Source: Actinoplanes regularis
GTDB lineage: Bacteria > Actinomycetota > Actinomycetes > Mycobacteriales > Micromonosporaceae
Direction: 5' to 3'
NCBI RefSeq assembly: GCF_900188005.1
Contig: NZ_FZNR01000025.1
Location: 57,172 to 121,171 of the forward strand
DNA: 64,000 nucleotides
The position numbers were made by a program, and so were the translations under genes. This document shows positions 56,884 through 64,000 of this stretch, one piece after another. The notes beneath the pieces were generated by a model, which was not told where the DNA came from, did no database searches, and saw only the letters and a program-made list of their open reading frames with translations. Within the stretch, counting starts at the first letter, position 1, and every line of letters starts with the position of its first letter.

Positions 56884-56924
56884 CGGTGCCGGCCGGCCGC
56901 CCCGTGCCCGGCCGGCCGGCACCG
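56884..56924. terminator. Strong bidirectional terminator hairpin
   Basis: A 16-bp stem (56884-56899 with 56909-56924, core GGTGCCGGCCGG / CCGGCCGGCACC) with a 9-base loop starts 2 bases after the permease stop. It faces the convergent YihY gene. Confidence 0.85.
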
Positions 56925-56978
56925 GTTCGCTCCTGGTGCCCGGCGCCTGGTGATTCCGCCGGCGTGGAGGCGGACCGG

Positions 56979-58163
56979 TCAGCCCTCACTCAGTCCGCGT
57001 TCGGAGCCCTTCTTCAGCTTGCGGGTGTCGCGCAACTCCAGGAACGGTTCCTTGTCGGCCGGATGTCCGGCCGCGATGGCCCGGCCGCGCTCGAGTTCCG
57101 CGTCCAGTTCGGCGCCGAGCATGATCGCCATGTTGGAGATCCAGAGCCAGACCAGGAACGCGATGACACCGCCGAGGGTGCCGTACGTCTTGTTGTAGTT
57201 GGCGAAGTTCGCCAGGTAGACGGCGAAGCCGGCGGAGGCGGCGACCCAGAGCAGCACGGCGAAGATGCCGCCCGGGCTGATCCAGCGGAAACCGCCGGTC
57301 TTCGCGTTCGGCGACGCCCAGTAGAGGACCGCGAACATCAGGCTGACCAGGATCACCAGGACCGGCCACTTGGCGACGTTCCAGGTGCCCACGGCCACGT
57401 CACCGAGCCCGATCCGCTTGCCGACCACGCGGGCCAGGTCGCCGGTGAACACGACGATGGCCGCGGAGGCGATCAGCATCAGGCCGACGGCCGCGGTGAC
57501 CCCGACCCGGATCGGCAGGGTCTTCCAGATCGGCCGTCCCTCCGGCACGTCGTAGATCGCGTTCGAGGCGCGCATGAACGCGCCGATGTACCCGGATGCC
57601 GACCAGAACGCGACGACCAGACCGACGATCGCGGCCAGTCCGGCGCTGCCGGAGTCCTGTACCTGGCTGAGCACCGTGTTGACCAGGTCGCGCATTTCGG
57701 AGTTCGGGGTGAGCTCGGTGACCGCGTCCGTGACGGTCCGCCGGCCGGCGTCGCCGAACAGGCCGACCAGCGAGACGATCACCAGCGTGCCCGGGAAGAT
57801 CGACAGGACGCCGTAGTAGGTGAGGGCCGCGGCCCAGTCGGTGACGTTGTCCTCGGAGAACTGCTTGAAGGTGCGCCGGAAGGCGGCGAGGATGCCTTTC
57901 GCTCTCAGCTGCGACGGCCGGTCGGGGCCGTCGTCCGGACCCGGTGCCGAGGTCTCCCGGGAGTCGGGGGATCGGCCCACGTCGGTCGTGCTCGCGGCGG
58001 CCAGGTCGAAGTCCGCGCCACCGCGCTGCCGGGCGTCCACGGCGTCGTCACCGGAGCGCGGGGCCGGTGAGTCGGGGATGACGGGGCGGCCGGCCGCCGG
58101 GATGTCGTCAGTGTTCTCGTCGTCGGAGTCATGCTGCCCTTCCGGGCGGTGACCGAGTCTCAT
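56979..58163 (-). CDS. YihY/BrkB family inner-membrane protein
   Basis: The 394-residue protein has a disordered acidic head of about 95 residues and six transmembrane helices of the YihY/virulence-factor BrkB family. WAAALTYYGVLSIFPGTLVI, GSAGLAAIVGLVVAFWSASG, NYNKTYGTLGGVIAFLVWLW and AELDAELERGR mark it. The family has unknown function (it was once taken for RNase BN). ATG at 58163 has GGAGGG 8 bases upstream; frames starting further out are not supported. Confidence 0.9.
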   Translation of the reverse strand: MRLGHRPEGQHDSDDENTDDIPAAGRPVIPDSPAPRSGDDAVDARQRGGADFDLAAASTTDVGRSPDSRETSAPGPDDGPDRPSQLRAKGILAAFRRTFKQFSEDNVTDWAAALTYYGVLSIFPGTLVIVSLVGLFGDAGRRTVTDAVTELTPNSEMRDLVNTVLSQVQDSGSAGLAAIVGLVVAFWSASGYIGAFMRASNAIYDVPEGRPIWKTLPIRVGVTAAVGLMLIASAAIVVFTGDLARVVGKRIGLGDVAVGTWNVAKWPVLVILVSLMFAVLYWASPNAKTGGFRWISPGGIFAVLLWVAASAGFAVYLANFANYNKTYGTLGGVIAFLVWLWISNMAIMLGAELDAELERGRAIAAGHPADKEPFLELRDTRKLKKGSERGLSEG

Positions 58164-58759
58164 AGGGGTTCCCTCCGGGCGAAGCGGCGGTCGCCGTGCG
58201 TCGCTTCTCCCCGTCGCGACGTGCGAATACGACTTGTTGTCGGTGGTTCCCCGGGAGAACGCGTCGCTAACCTTCCGAGTCCGCTGGGCGGTCGTGTCCA
58301 TCATCTTCGCAGTGGCGGGGTATTCGGGGCGGGGCGCAAGGCGGGCATTTGCCGCGTGCGAGGGCACGGGGCGTACGCACGAGCAGCCGAACGTTGCATG
58401 TCCATTTATTCAAATACTGCACGCCTGGGGGTGCCCGAAAACGCTCTCCGAGCGACGTTCGAGCCTTGCTACTCGCTGCTCACCGCCTACACAGAGATAG
58501 TCAATCACCTATGAGTGTGACGGGTTTTGATCATGAATCCGCCGGTCACGGTGTCGCACGGCGGGTGTGCCGATGATCCGTATCGCGCCGCACGCTCGTA
58601 TCGGAGGGCAAGACGTTCCAGGTTGGAGGCGGTCATGGCATCCCGGCGGCTGGGTACCGGTCGATCAAGAGGCGTGCCGGAGATGGTCCATACTGGAGTC
58701 GTTAGCACGAGCCGATGCACGTGCATATGCACAGATGCTCTCGTCCCGGGAGGAAATTG
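58164..58759. other. 596-base intergenic region
   Basis: These bases lie between the divergent YihY and EboE-like genes. No frame looks coding. The stretch 58390-58430 is AT-rich for this genome (TTTATTCAAATACTGC). Promoters for both genes and the palindrome at 58716-58732 lie here. No tRNA or recognisable RNA element is visible. Confidence 0.45.
58716..58732. promoter_or_regulatory. Overlapping palindromes before the EboE-like gene
   Basis: TGCACGTGCA (58716-58725) and GTGCATATGCAC (58721-58732) are both perfect palindromes sharing five bases. They lie 28 bases before the start codon. This layout suggests a dimeric-regulator binding site; the regulator is unknown. Confidence 0.5.
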
Positions 58760-59668
58760 ATGCGGCTGCGACATCCCTCCGGCCGGATCGTGCACCTCAC
58801 CTGCGGCGTCAGCCTGATCGAGGCGGTCACCCCCGCCGACGCGTTCGCGATGCTCGGCCCGGCCGTCAACAGTCTGCGCGCCGGCCTGACCGAGAACGCC
58901 GCGGCCACGGCGAAACTGGGGATCGCCCTCCGCCTGTCCCACCCACTTGCCGCCGCCCTCATGGCCGACGGGCGCGCCCGCACCCGGCTTCGTGCCGAAC
59001 TCGACGCCCGCAGCCTCGAGGTCGTCACGTTGAGCGGCGGGCCCGACGCCGAGGGCGGCGGCGTACCCCCACTGCCCGACTGGAGCCAGCCGGTCCGCCT
59101 GCAGCACACCCTCGCCCTGGCCCGCATCCTCGTCGACCTGCTGCCCGAGGACGAGGTCCGGGGATCGGTCAGCACCTGCGGCCTGGGCCGCCGCGAGGAC
59201 TGGGACGAGGCGCGTGAACGGGCCGGCGAGCGGCACGTCAGGCGTCTCTCCGCCGGCCTCGCCGACCTGGCCTGGCGGGTCGGGCGCGCGGTACGCACCG
59301 GATTCCGGCCCGAACCGGGATACGTCCTGGACACCCCCGAGGAGACGGTCGCCGCGCTGACCCGGGTCGACAAGGACCGGCTCGGCACCTGCCTGGACCT
59401 GGCCCAGGTGGTGCGCGACTGGCCCGCCCCGGAGGAGGGCATCGACCGGATCACCGACGCCGGCCTCTCGGTGATCACCGCGCGGATCAGCGACCCGACG
59501 GCCCCCTGGCAGCCGGTGCTGCGGCACCTGCTCGCCGCGGACACCGCCCGCACCGAGTACATCGAGGTCGAGGAGAGCGGCCCGCCGGGGGCCGGCCTGG
59601 CGTACGTGATGGGGGAACTGACCGCCCTCGGCCTGGCGCTGGAGAGCGAACCCTGCACAGCGCCCTGA
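58760..59668 (+). CDS. EboE-like TIM-barrel protein
   Basis: The 302-residue protein resembles the EboE/sugar-isomerase-like TIM barrels. The opening is LRHPSGRIVHLTCGVSLIEA. KLGIALRLSHPLAAALM and LEVVTLSGGP take the place of the usual LGLWLS and VFTLNGFP blocks, and RVDKDRLGTCLDLAQVV holds a likely metal-ligand Asp. Ebo proteins are tied to export or trafficking of secondary metabolites; no other ebo gene is here. ATG at 58760 has GGAGGAAATTG upstream, ruling out the earlier ATG at 58715. The call is moderately sure. Confidence 0.6.
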   Translation: MRLRHPSGRIVHLTCGVSLIEAVTPADAFAMLGPAVNSLRAGLTENAAATAKLGIALRLSHPLAAALMADGRARTRLRAELDARSLEVVTLSGGPDAEGGGVPPLPDWSQPVRLQHTLALARILVDLLPEDEVRGSVSTCGLGRREDWDEARERAGERHVRRLSAGLADLAWRVGRAVRTGFRPEPGYVLDTPEETVAALTRVDKDRLGTCLDLAQVVRDWPAPEEGIDRITDAGLSVITARISDPTAPWQPVLRHLLAADTARTEYIEVEESGPPGAGLAYVMGELTALGLALESEPCTAP

Positions 59669-59691
59669 GCGCCCGGAACGGGCATGACCAT

Positions 59692-59724
59692 GGCAGAGGC
59701 CGCCCGGAAAGGGCGGCCTCTGCC
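59692..59724. terminator. Bidirectional terminator between convergent genes
   Basis: A perfect 14-bp stem (GGCAGAGGCCGCCC at 59692-59705 with GGGCGGCCTCTGCC at 59711-59724) has a GGAAA loop. It lies between the EboE-like and YtxH-like genes. Confidence 0.88.
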
Positions 59725-59760
59725 AGGTGGGGTGTACCGCCCGGGCGAGCCCGGAACGGA

Positions 59761-60075
59761 TCAGAGCGAGCCGCTCGAGCCCTTGGACCCCGAGAAGTTG
59801 TCCGACGGGGCCAGCAACTCGTCCGTGCTCGCGCTGGTGGTGGCGTGGGTCGCGCCGAGCTTCTCACCGAGCTTGGACGACTGCAGCTTGTCCTTGCCCT
59901 CGGTGTAGAGCTTGTTGGCCTGAGCCTGTGCCACGCCGGCGGCTTCCTGGACCGTCGGGTGATCCCAGAGCTTCTGGGCGTTCGCCCGGATCTCCTCGTA
60001 CTTCTCGCGGCCGGCCCGGCTACCCAGGACGAAGCCCGCCGCGAGACCGCCGAGGAACAAGAGCTTTCCGCGCAT
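59761..60075 (-). CDS. YtxH-like small membrane protein
   Basis: The 104-residue protein starts with a membrane segment LLFLGGLAAGFVLGSRAGRE (residues 5-24) and continues with a helical region (KYEEIRANAQKLWDHPTVQE, AAGVAQAQANKLYTEG). It ends in a Ser/Gly-rich tail. It fits the actinobacterial YtxH-like family, possibly general-stress related. ATG at 60075 has GGAAGGAG upstream. Confidence 0.85.
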   Translation of the reverse strand: MRGKLLFLGGLAAGFVLGSRAGREKYEEIRANAQKLWDHPTVQEAAGVAQAQANKLYTEGKDKLQSSKLGEKLGATHATTSASTDELLAPSDNFSGSKGSSGSL

Positions 60076-60304
60076 GATGGCGGCTCCTTCCGTTTCGTGA
60101 CGCGCATGCGTCTGCGGGCGTGCATACCCATCCTGCCGCGCTGGTACTCCCGTCATCCTGGTTTCACTCCTGTTGTCCCATGTCGCAACAGGCAGCAGGT
60201 GCTTCTTTACCCGGCGGACGGCGCGGGGGATACCCGTTCGCGCGGAGTCCGGGCGGTCGTGTAATCTCTTCTCCGTTGCCAGGGAAACCGGGCGGCGAGC
60301 ACGA

Positions 60305-60377
60305 TCCCCTGTAGCTCAATTGGCAGAGCAGCCGGCTGTTAACCGGCAGGTTATTGGTTCGAGTCCAATCGGGGGAG
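60305..60377 (+). tRNA. tRNA-Asn (anticodon GTT)
   Basis: This 73-base cloverleaf has acceptor TCCCCTG pairing with CGGGGGA, D-arm TAGCTCAATTGGCAGAGCA, and anticodon stem CCGGC/GCCGG with loop TGTTAAC giving GTT. The T-arm is ATTGG-TTCGAGT-CCAAT. CCA is not encoded. The position after the dnaG region matches asnT in M. tuberculosis. A terminator follows at once. Confidence 0.97.
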
Positions 60378-60387
60378 CTCTTCTTCG

Positions 60388-60411
60388 AGGCCCGCTCACG
60401 CGGGCCTTTTT
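60388..60411 (+). terminator. Rho-independent terminator of tRNA-Asn
   Basis: An 8-bp stem AGGCCCGC (60388-60395) / GCGGGCCT (60400-60407) with a TCAC loop is followed by TTTTT. It is 11 bases after the tRNA 3' end and is the one terminator in the window with a proper T run. Confidence 0.92.
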
Positions 60412-60556
60412 CATGCCCGGCGATCGCTGAAACTCCCTCGCCGCTGCGAGATTCCTTCCCGTACGTTCCCCACGTGCTGGATCGCCTCAGGGGACTGCCC
60501 CCTCCGAGCTTGCCGGGCTGTTCGTTTCTCCCCTCTTCGTCCCGGTGTTCGTGTAG

Positions 60557-60703
60557 ATGATGGTCGTCTCCGTGGATCCGTTTCGGCCGAGCGACTTCTT
60601 CGCTGGGCTGGCCGGGACGGTGCTGTTCGGCGGCGGGTTCTACGCCGTGCTGCTGGAGCGGCCGGAGACGTGGCCGGGGCGGTCGTACGGGCGGGGCGCG
60701 TAA
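60557..60703 (+). CDS. Small hypothetical protein, 48 residues
   Basis: The frame encodes MMVVSVDPFRPSDFFAGLAG followed by a hydrophobic segment (TVLFGGGFYAVLLE) and a polar tail (GRSYGRGA). It has strong third-position GC. It lies alone between the tRNA-Asn terminator and the FAD enzyme gene; the rest of 60412-60840 shows no other frame. No good ribosome site is visible, so it is tentative. Confidence 0.35.
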   Translation: MMVVSVDPFRPSDFFAGLAGTVLFGGGFYAVLLERPETWPGRSYGRGA

Positions 60704-60840
60704 CCGCGGGCGGGACGCTTAGGTCGTACAAGGAAATCTGGGCTTGATCTTGGGGTTTGATTGGCCTGGGTTTTCTCCACCTTGGCCTGAAGTGCGCGGT
60801 TACGCTGGGGCTCGCGGAGTTTGCTCTCAGTGAGGTGGTT

Positions 60841-62103
60841 ATGTCGCAGCCGGTCGAGGTGGACGTCGTCATCGTCGGCGGCGGGCTCGCCGGGCTGTCG
60901 GCCGCCCGCCGACTGGACCGCGCCGGGGTGGAATGGCTGCTCGTGGAGGGGTCCGACCGGCTCGGCGGGCGGGTCGCGACCGAGATCTTCGACGGCTGGC
61001 GGATGGACCGCGGCTTCCAGGTGCTGAACACCGCCTACCCGCGGCTGCCCGCGCTGGTCGACGTGGACGCGCTGGAGATGAGGTACCTGACCTCGGGCGT
61101 CCTGGTGCGGCGCGCCGGCGGCCTGCACCGCCTGGAAAACCCGCTACGCGAGCCGCTCGCCACCCCGCAGACGCTGCTCTCCGGCATCGGCTCGCTCACC
61201 GACCGGCTCAAGTTCGCCGCGCTGGCAACCCGGTGCGCCACCACACCCGCGGAAAGACTGCTGGACGCTCCGGAGACCACCACGCAACAGATGCTCCGCG
61301 AAGCCGGGCTGTCCCACCGGATCATCGAGGAGGTGCTGCGCCCGTTCTTCTCCGGCGTGTTCGGAGACCGGTCGCTCGACACCTCCAGCCATGTCACCGC
61401 GATGGCGCTGCGCTCGTTCACCCGCGGCCGGATCGGGGTGCCGGCCGCCGGCATGGCCGCGCTGCCCGCCGCGGTCGCCGGCCCGCTGCCGTTCCCGCAA
61501 CTGTTGATCGGCGCCCGCACCCTGAGCATCGGCTCCGGCATGGTGGTCACCGAGGGCGGCGAGATCCACTGCCGCGCCGTGATCGTCGCCACCGACCCGG
61601 TCAGCGCCGCCGACCTGCTCCCGCAACTCCCCAAGCCGGACATGTGCGGCCTGACCACGTTCTACTTCGGCACCGACCAGGCCCCGATCGACGAGCCGAT
61701 CCTGCTGCTCGACGGCGACCGCCGGGAGATCATCGCCAACACCGTGGTGATCAGCAACGCCGCCCCCGAGTACGCCCCCGAGGGCCGCAGCCTGATCGCG
61801 GCCACCGTCGTCGGCGTCTCCGCCCCGTCCAGCGCCTCCGAGGCGGTCATCCGCGTCGAGCTGACCCGAATGTACGGAACCCCGACCGACGACTGGGAAC
61901 TGCTGAACGTCGTCAGCCTCCCGAATGCCCTGCCCGCAGCCCGGGTACCCCAGTCCACGCTGCGCAAGCCGGTCTCCTTCGGCGACGGCCTCTTCGTCGC
62001 CGGTGACCATCGCGACAGCCCGTCCATCCAGGGCGCCCTGGCCGGCGGCTGGCGCACCGCCGGCAAAGTCCTGACCACACTCGGTACCCGGGTCGGGGTT
62101 TAG
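60841..62103 (+). CDS. FAD-dependent amine oxidase/phytoene desaturase-like protein
   Basis: The 420-residue flavoenzyme starts with the dinucleotide-binding motif VVIVGGGLAGLSAARRL, then GSDRLGGRVATE and DRGFQVLNTAYP. The C-terminal FAD motif is GLFVAGDHRDSPSIQGALAGG. The family includes protoporphyrinogen oxidase, carotenoid desaturases and amine oxidases; the specific substrate cannot be told. ATG at 60841 has GAGGTGGTT upstream. The small ORF at 62132 follows by 28 bases. Confidence 0.9.
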   Translation: MSQPVEVDVVIVGGGLAGLSAARRLDRAGVEWLLVEGSDRLGGRVATEIFDGWRMDRGFQVLNTAYPRLPALVDVDALEMRYLTSGVLVRRAGGLHRLENPLREPLATPQTLLSGIGSLTDRLKFAALATRCATTPAERLLDAPETTTQQMLREAGLSHRIIEEVLRPFFSGVFGDRSLDTSSHVTAMALRSFTRGRIGVPAAGMAALPAAVAGPLPFPQLLIGARTLSIGSGMVVTEGGEIHCRAVIVATDPVSAADLLPQLPKPDMCGLTTFYFGTDQAPIDEPILLLDGDRREIIANTVVISNAAPEYAPEGRSLIAATVVGVSAPSSASEAVIRVELTRMYGTPTDDWELLNVVSLPNALPAARVPQSTLRKPVSFGDGLFVAGDHRDSPSIQGALAGGWRTAGKVLTTLGTRVGV

Positions 62104-62131
62104 CCGTGTTTATCGTCTTTTTGGAGGCGTG

Positions 62132-62305
62132 ATGAGCGACCTGAACCCGGAAAACTTCGCCGAATTCTGCACTCAGGACGGCCCGGAGTCACCCAGCGTC
62201 GGCGATGATGAGCTACCGGCGGTAGCCGACCTGCAGCCACCCGACATGGTCACCGACCCGCGATCCCAAATCGTTTTGTTGCCCCAGACGCTGGTGGAGC
62301 GATAG
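62132..62305 (+). CDS. Small acidic hypothetical protein, 57 residues
   Basis: The frame begins MSDLNPENFAEFCTQDGPES and ends QIVLLPQTLVER; it is strongly acidic with one Cys. A good ribosome site GGAGGCGTG stands directly before the ATG at 62132. Codon use is less GC-biased than in the neighbours. It lies between the FAD enzyme and the CAT tRNA. I do not recognise it; the ribosome site makes it credible. Confidence 0.55.
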   Translation: MSDLNPENFAEFCTQDGPESPSVGDDELPAVADLQPPDMVTDPRSQIVLLPQTLVER

Positions 62306-62352
62306 ATCGCTAGCTGCCGGAGCGGGGCGCGGGATAGTATCGCCGCCGGTAC

Positions 62353-62426
62353 GGGGCGGTAGCTCAGTGGGTTAGAGCAGGGGACTCATAATCCCTCGGT
62401 CGCGGGTTCGAGTCCCGCCCGCCCCA
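62353..62426 (+). tRNA. tRNA with CAT anticodon (Met elongator or Ile2)
   Basis: This 74-base cloverleaf has acceptor GGGGCGG/CCGCCCC, D-arm TAGCTCAGTGGGTTAGAGCA, anticodon stem GGGAC... with loop CTCATAA giving CAT, and T-arm GCGGG-TTCGAGT-CCCGC. CCA is encoded at 62427-62429. CAT could be elongator Met or the lysidine-modified Ile2; the GGGACTCATAATCCCT arm looks like Ile2. The 3' half is a likely integration site for the adjacent integrase. Confidence 0.95.
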
Positions 62427-62504
62427 CCAGGTAGTTCTAGGTCGCGAGCAAGATCAAGGGTGCGCGAATGGGTGCACTAGTCCGAAGGTGAGTCCGCAAC
62501 GGGC

Positions 62505-63764
62505 TCACCTTCCGTCACCTTCACGCTGAGGTTTGCGCAGCGCCTGGCCCATCAGGTTCGTCGCGTTGCGCTTCAACTCGGCCGCGACGTCCAGGTATCC
62601 CTCGGTCACCTTGATGCTTGAGTGCCGCAGAATCTGCTGTACCACACTCGAGTCCACGCCCAGGGCGATCAGGAACGACGCGGTGAAGTGTCGGCCATCA
62701 TGCACCCGCAGGCTGACGCCAGCCTCTTCCTCGATCTCCTGGAACTCTTTCCAGTCGGCTTCCGGACTGATCGGGTTGCCGAGCTCGTCGCAGAAGACGA
62801 AGCCGCCGTCGTTGTACGCGTCGCCGGCCCTCATCCTCTCGAAGTTTTGGATCTCCCGGTGCCGCCGGAACTCCTCCACGAGCTCCGGCGGGAGCGGGAT
62901 CTCGCCGTAGCTGGATCCCTTCGGCGGCTTCAGGATCAACCCGCCGACCACGTGGATCTCCCCGGCCTTCATCGGCAGCACCCGCTGTGGACAGTTCCCG
63001 CCTCGGCGCCGGCCGCACGGTGTGACGCCACAGCCGTGCTGGAACGGGCGGCGATGTAGCTGCCAATGAATCTTCGCCATCGGCTCCTCCGAGTCGATAT
63101 CGAACCATGGCCAGCGCAGGCCCAGCGCCTCGCCCTGGCGCAGGCCGAGACCAAATCCGGACCGCCAGCGCGTCGACGTGCGACGGTTGTCGGTCGCGTG
63201 GAGGACGCGGTCGGCGACATCCTTGGTCGGTGACGACAGGACCCTCCGCTTTGCGGTCGGAGGCTCGATGAGGGCGGCCAGGTTGTAGCTGATGACCTGA
63301 CTCCGCCAGGCCACCTTCAGCCCGCGGGTGATAATGCGGTGCACCTGCAGAATGGTCGTGTCGGCCAGTCCAGCCCGGACCATGCCGACGTAGACCGCGC
63401 TGACGTTCTCGGGGCGCAGGCGATCCATCGGTTCCTTGCCGGTTACCGGGTAGGCGTAGCGGCGCAACTTCTTACGAGCACCTTCGATCGTCGTGAAGTC
63501 CATCCTGAGCGGTGCAACCGACTCGAAGTAGACCTCCTCGAACCAGCGCTCGAACGCCGGCGATCTGCCGGGCTTCTGCACCTGCCCGCTCTGTTTCTGC
63601 GCGAGGAGCTCGTCGACGCGTGCCTTCGTTTCGTCGTAGCTGCCGCGGCGTACGTGCCGCCGATCCGGCCGGCCGTTGGGCTTACGGCCGACAGTGACCC
63701 AAGCGTTCCAGCTGCCGTCATCGTGCTCGGTGATCTTCGGGTAGGTCTCTTTTCTGCGGCGCAT
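62505..63764 (-). CDS. Tyrosine-family site-specific integrase
   Basis: The 419-residue integrase has an N-terminal arm-binding region, a core-binding SAM-like domain (about 95-190) and the catalytic domain. The latter carries Arg in GLRQGEALGLRW, HxxR in VHDGRHFTASF, His in ILRHSSIKVTE and Tyr in GYLDVA. A Cys-rich insert (HGCGVTPCGRRRGGNC) is typical of actinobacterial plasmid/ICE integrases. Its 3' end faces the tRNA 78 bases away, so the element most likely integrated into the tRNA 3' end. ATG at 63764 (MRRRKETYPKI). Confidence 0.93.
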   Translation of the reverse strand: MRRRKETYPKITEHDDGSWNAWVTVGRKPNGRPDRRHVRRGSYDETKARVDELLAQKQSGQVQKPGRSPAFERWFEEVYFESVAPLRMDFTTIEGARKKLRRYAYPVTGKEPMDRLRPENVSAVYVGMVRAGLADTTILQVHRIITRGLKVAWRSQVISYNLAALIEPPTAKRRVLSSPTKDVADRVLHATDNRRTSTRWRSGFGLGLRQGEALGLRWPWFDIDSEEPMAKIHWQLHRRPFQHGCGVTPCGRRRGGNCPQRVLPMKAGEIHVVGGLILKPPKGSSYGEIPLPPELVEEFRRHREIQNFERMRAGDAYNDGGFVFCDELGNPISPEADWKEFQEIEEEAGVSLRVHDGRHFTASFLIALGVDSSVVQQILRHSSIKVTEGYLDVAAELKRNATNLMGQALRKPQREGDGR

Positions 63765-64000
63765 TGCATTTCCATCCTGGCGGAGGGGTGTGCGGCGTCG
63801 CCCGACCGCGGAGCGGGGATGGCTCACGCAAAGGCCGGTGGCGGCGCTGAGGGGTTGTCCGCGAGTCGCGGCGAACGGCGCAGGCAGACGCGCCGCGAGG
63901 TTCTAGCTAGTGCCCTGACCAAGAACGTTTGGGGTGTTGGGGTCAGGCCGCCGCTCGTGTGGCGGGTTGGCCCCAGCGTCGTTGTCGTTCGCAGCGGATG
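63765..64000. other. Region upstream of the integrase, window end
   Basis: No gene is supported in these 236 bases. A loose inverted repeat, CCTGACC (63914-63920) and GGTCAGG (63942-63948), lies within. In integrative elements xis and rep genes usually lie upstream of int, but none is visible before the window ends. Confidence 0.4.

Noticed and set aside
58131..58514. Plus-strand ORFs in the 58.2-58.7 kb gap
   Set aside because: No conserved-looking sequence, poor codon bias, and overlap with the 5' end of the YihY gene.
62353..62429. Initiator tRNA-Met
   Set aside because: The acceptor stem begins with a paired G-C and the anticodon stem lacks the three consecutive G-C pairs of initiators; elongator Met or Ile2 fits better.
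63914..63948. Transposon end (inverted repeat CCTGACC/GGTCAGG)
   Set aside because: Seven-base arms only, no transposase visible before the window ends.

Overview
The window is very GC-rich chromosomal DNA from an actinomycete. Gene order and content point to Micromonosporaceae, and Actinoplanes-type is my best guess. That is an inference, since no rRNA lies in the window. From memory, the backbone follows the order known from the Mycobacterium tuberculosis chromosome between hrcA/dnaJ2 and dnaG/asnT: hrcA-dnaJ-rsmE-phoH-ybeY-corC-(Rv2365c-like)-era-recO-uppS-zur/smtB-glyS-dgt-dnaG-(Rv2342-like)-tRNA-Asn. Accessory genes are inserted at many points. Overlapping GTGA/ATGA stop-start junctions and GTG starts are common.

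Layout. 1-5.4 kb: CIRCE-controlled hrcA-dnaJ, a TetR gene with three downstream copies of its own 3' end, an epoxide-hydrolase-like protein lacking two catalytic residues, and rsmE. 5.8-10 kb: a GH3 beta-glucosidase with a CebR-type operator on its start, a HIT protein and a serine hydrolase. 10.1-15 kb: phoH-ybeY-corC-(cytidine deaminase-like)-era, where Era carries a long repetitive N-terminal extension. 15-21.1 kb: a frameshifted acyltransferase, a DUF4097 lipoprotein, recO-uppS-phosphatase, a HAD enzyme, a thiamine-binding-like protein, and an aldo/keto reductase with a low-complexity insert. 21.1-25.6 kb: vapBC with a perfect palindromic operator, a PH-domain protein, a MetF-like protein and a Tat-exported PHP-type metallohydrolase. 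25.7-28.7 kb: a TPP riboswitch controlling an ECF transporter, ykoE-ykoD-ykoC. 28.7-34.5 kb: a hydrolase, membrane proteins, and the zinc operon znuA-(two mini-ORFs)-znuC-znuB-arsR(SmtB type)-zur behind a perfect Zur box.

34.5-48 kb: glyS, a secreted protein, an XdhC-like gene with echoed 3' end, dusB, an SPFH-GYF protein paired with a zinc-ribbon membrane protein through a mini-ORF, DUF2786, a secreted GH43 arabinanase with a ricin-type tail, and a cluster of three Roadblock/LC7 proteins plus DUF4388. 48.5-60.4 kb: VOC protein, chemoreceptor, dgt, dnaG, an ABC exporter whose two permease genes are separated by a mini-ORF repeat, a YihY/BrkB membrane protein, an EboE-like protein, a YtxH-like protein and tRNA-Asn. 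60.4-64 kb: an FAD amine oxidase-like enzyme, small ORFs, a tRNA with CAT anticodon, and a tyrosine integrase whose 3' end faces it. This is probably the left edge of an integrated element that runs off the window.

The most unusual feature is a family of near-identical mini-ORFs, about 22-26 codons per unit, found at three places. All lie between co-oriented neighbouring genes and in the sense direction. Each ends with a strong Shine-Dalgarno sequence whose following ATG overlaps the mini-ORF stop codon. They look like dispersed translational-coupling cassettes.
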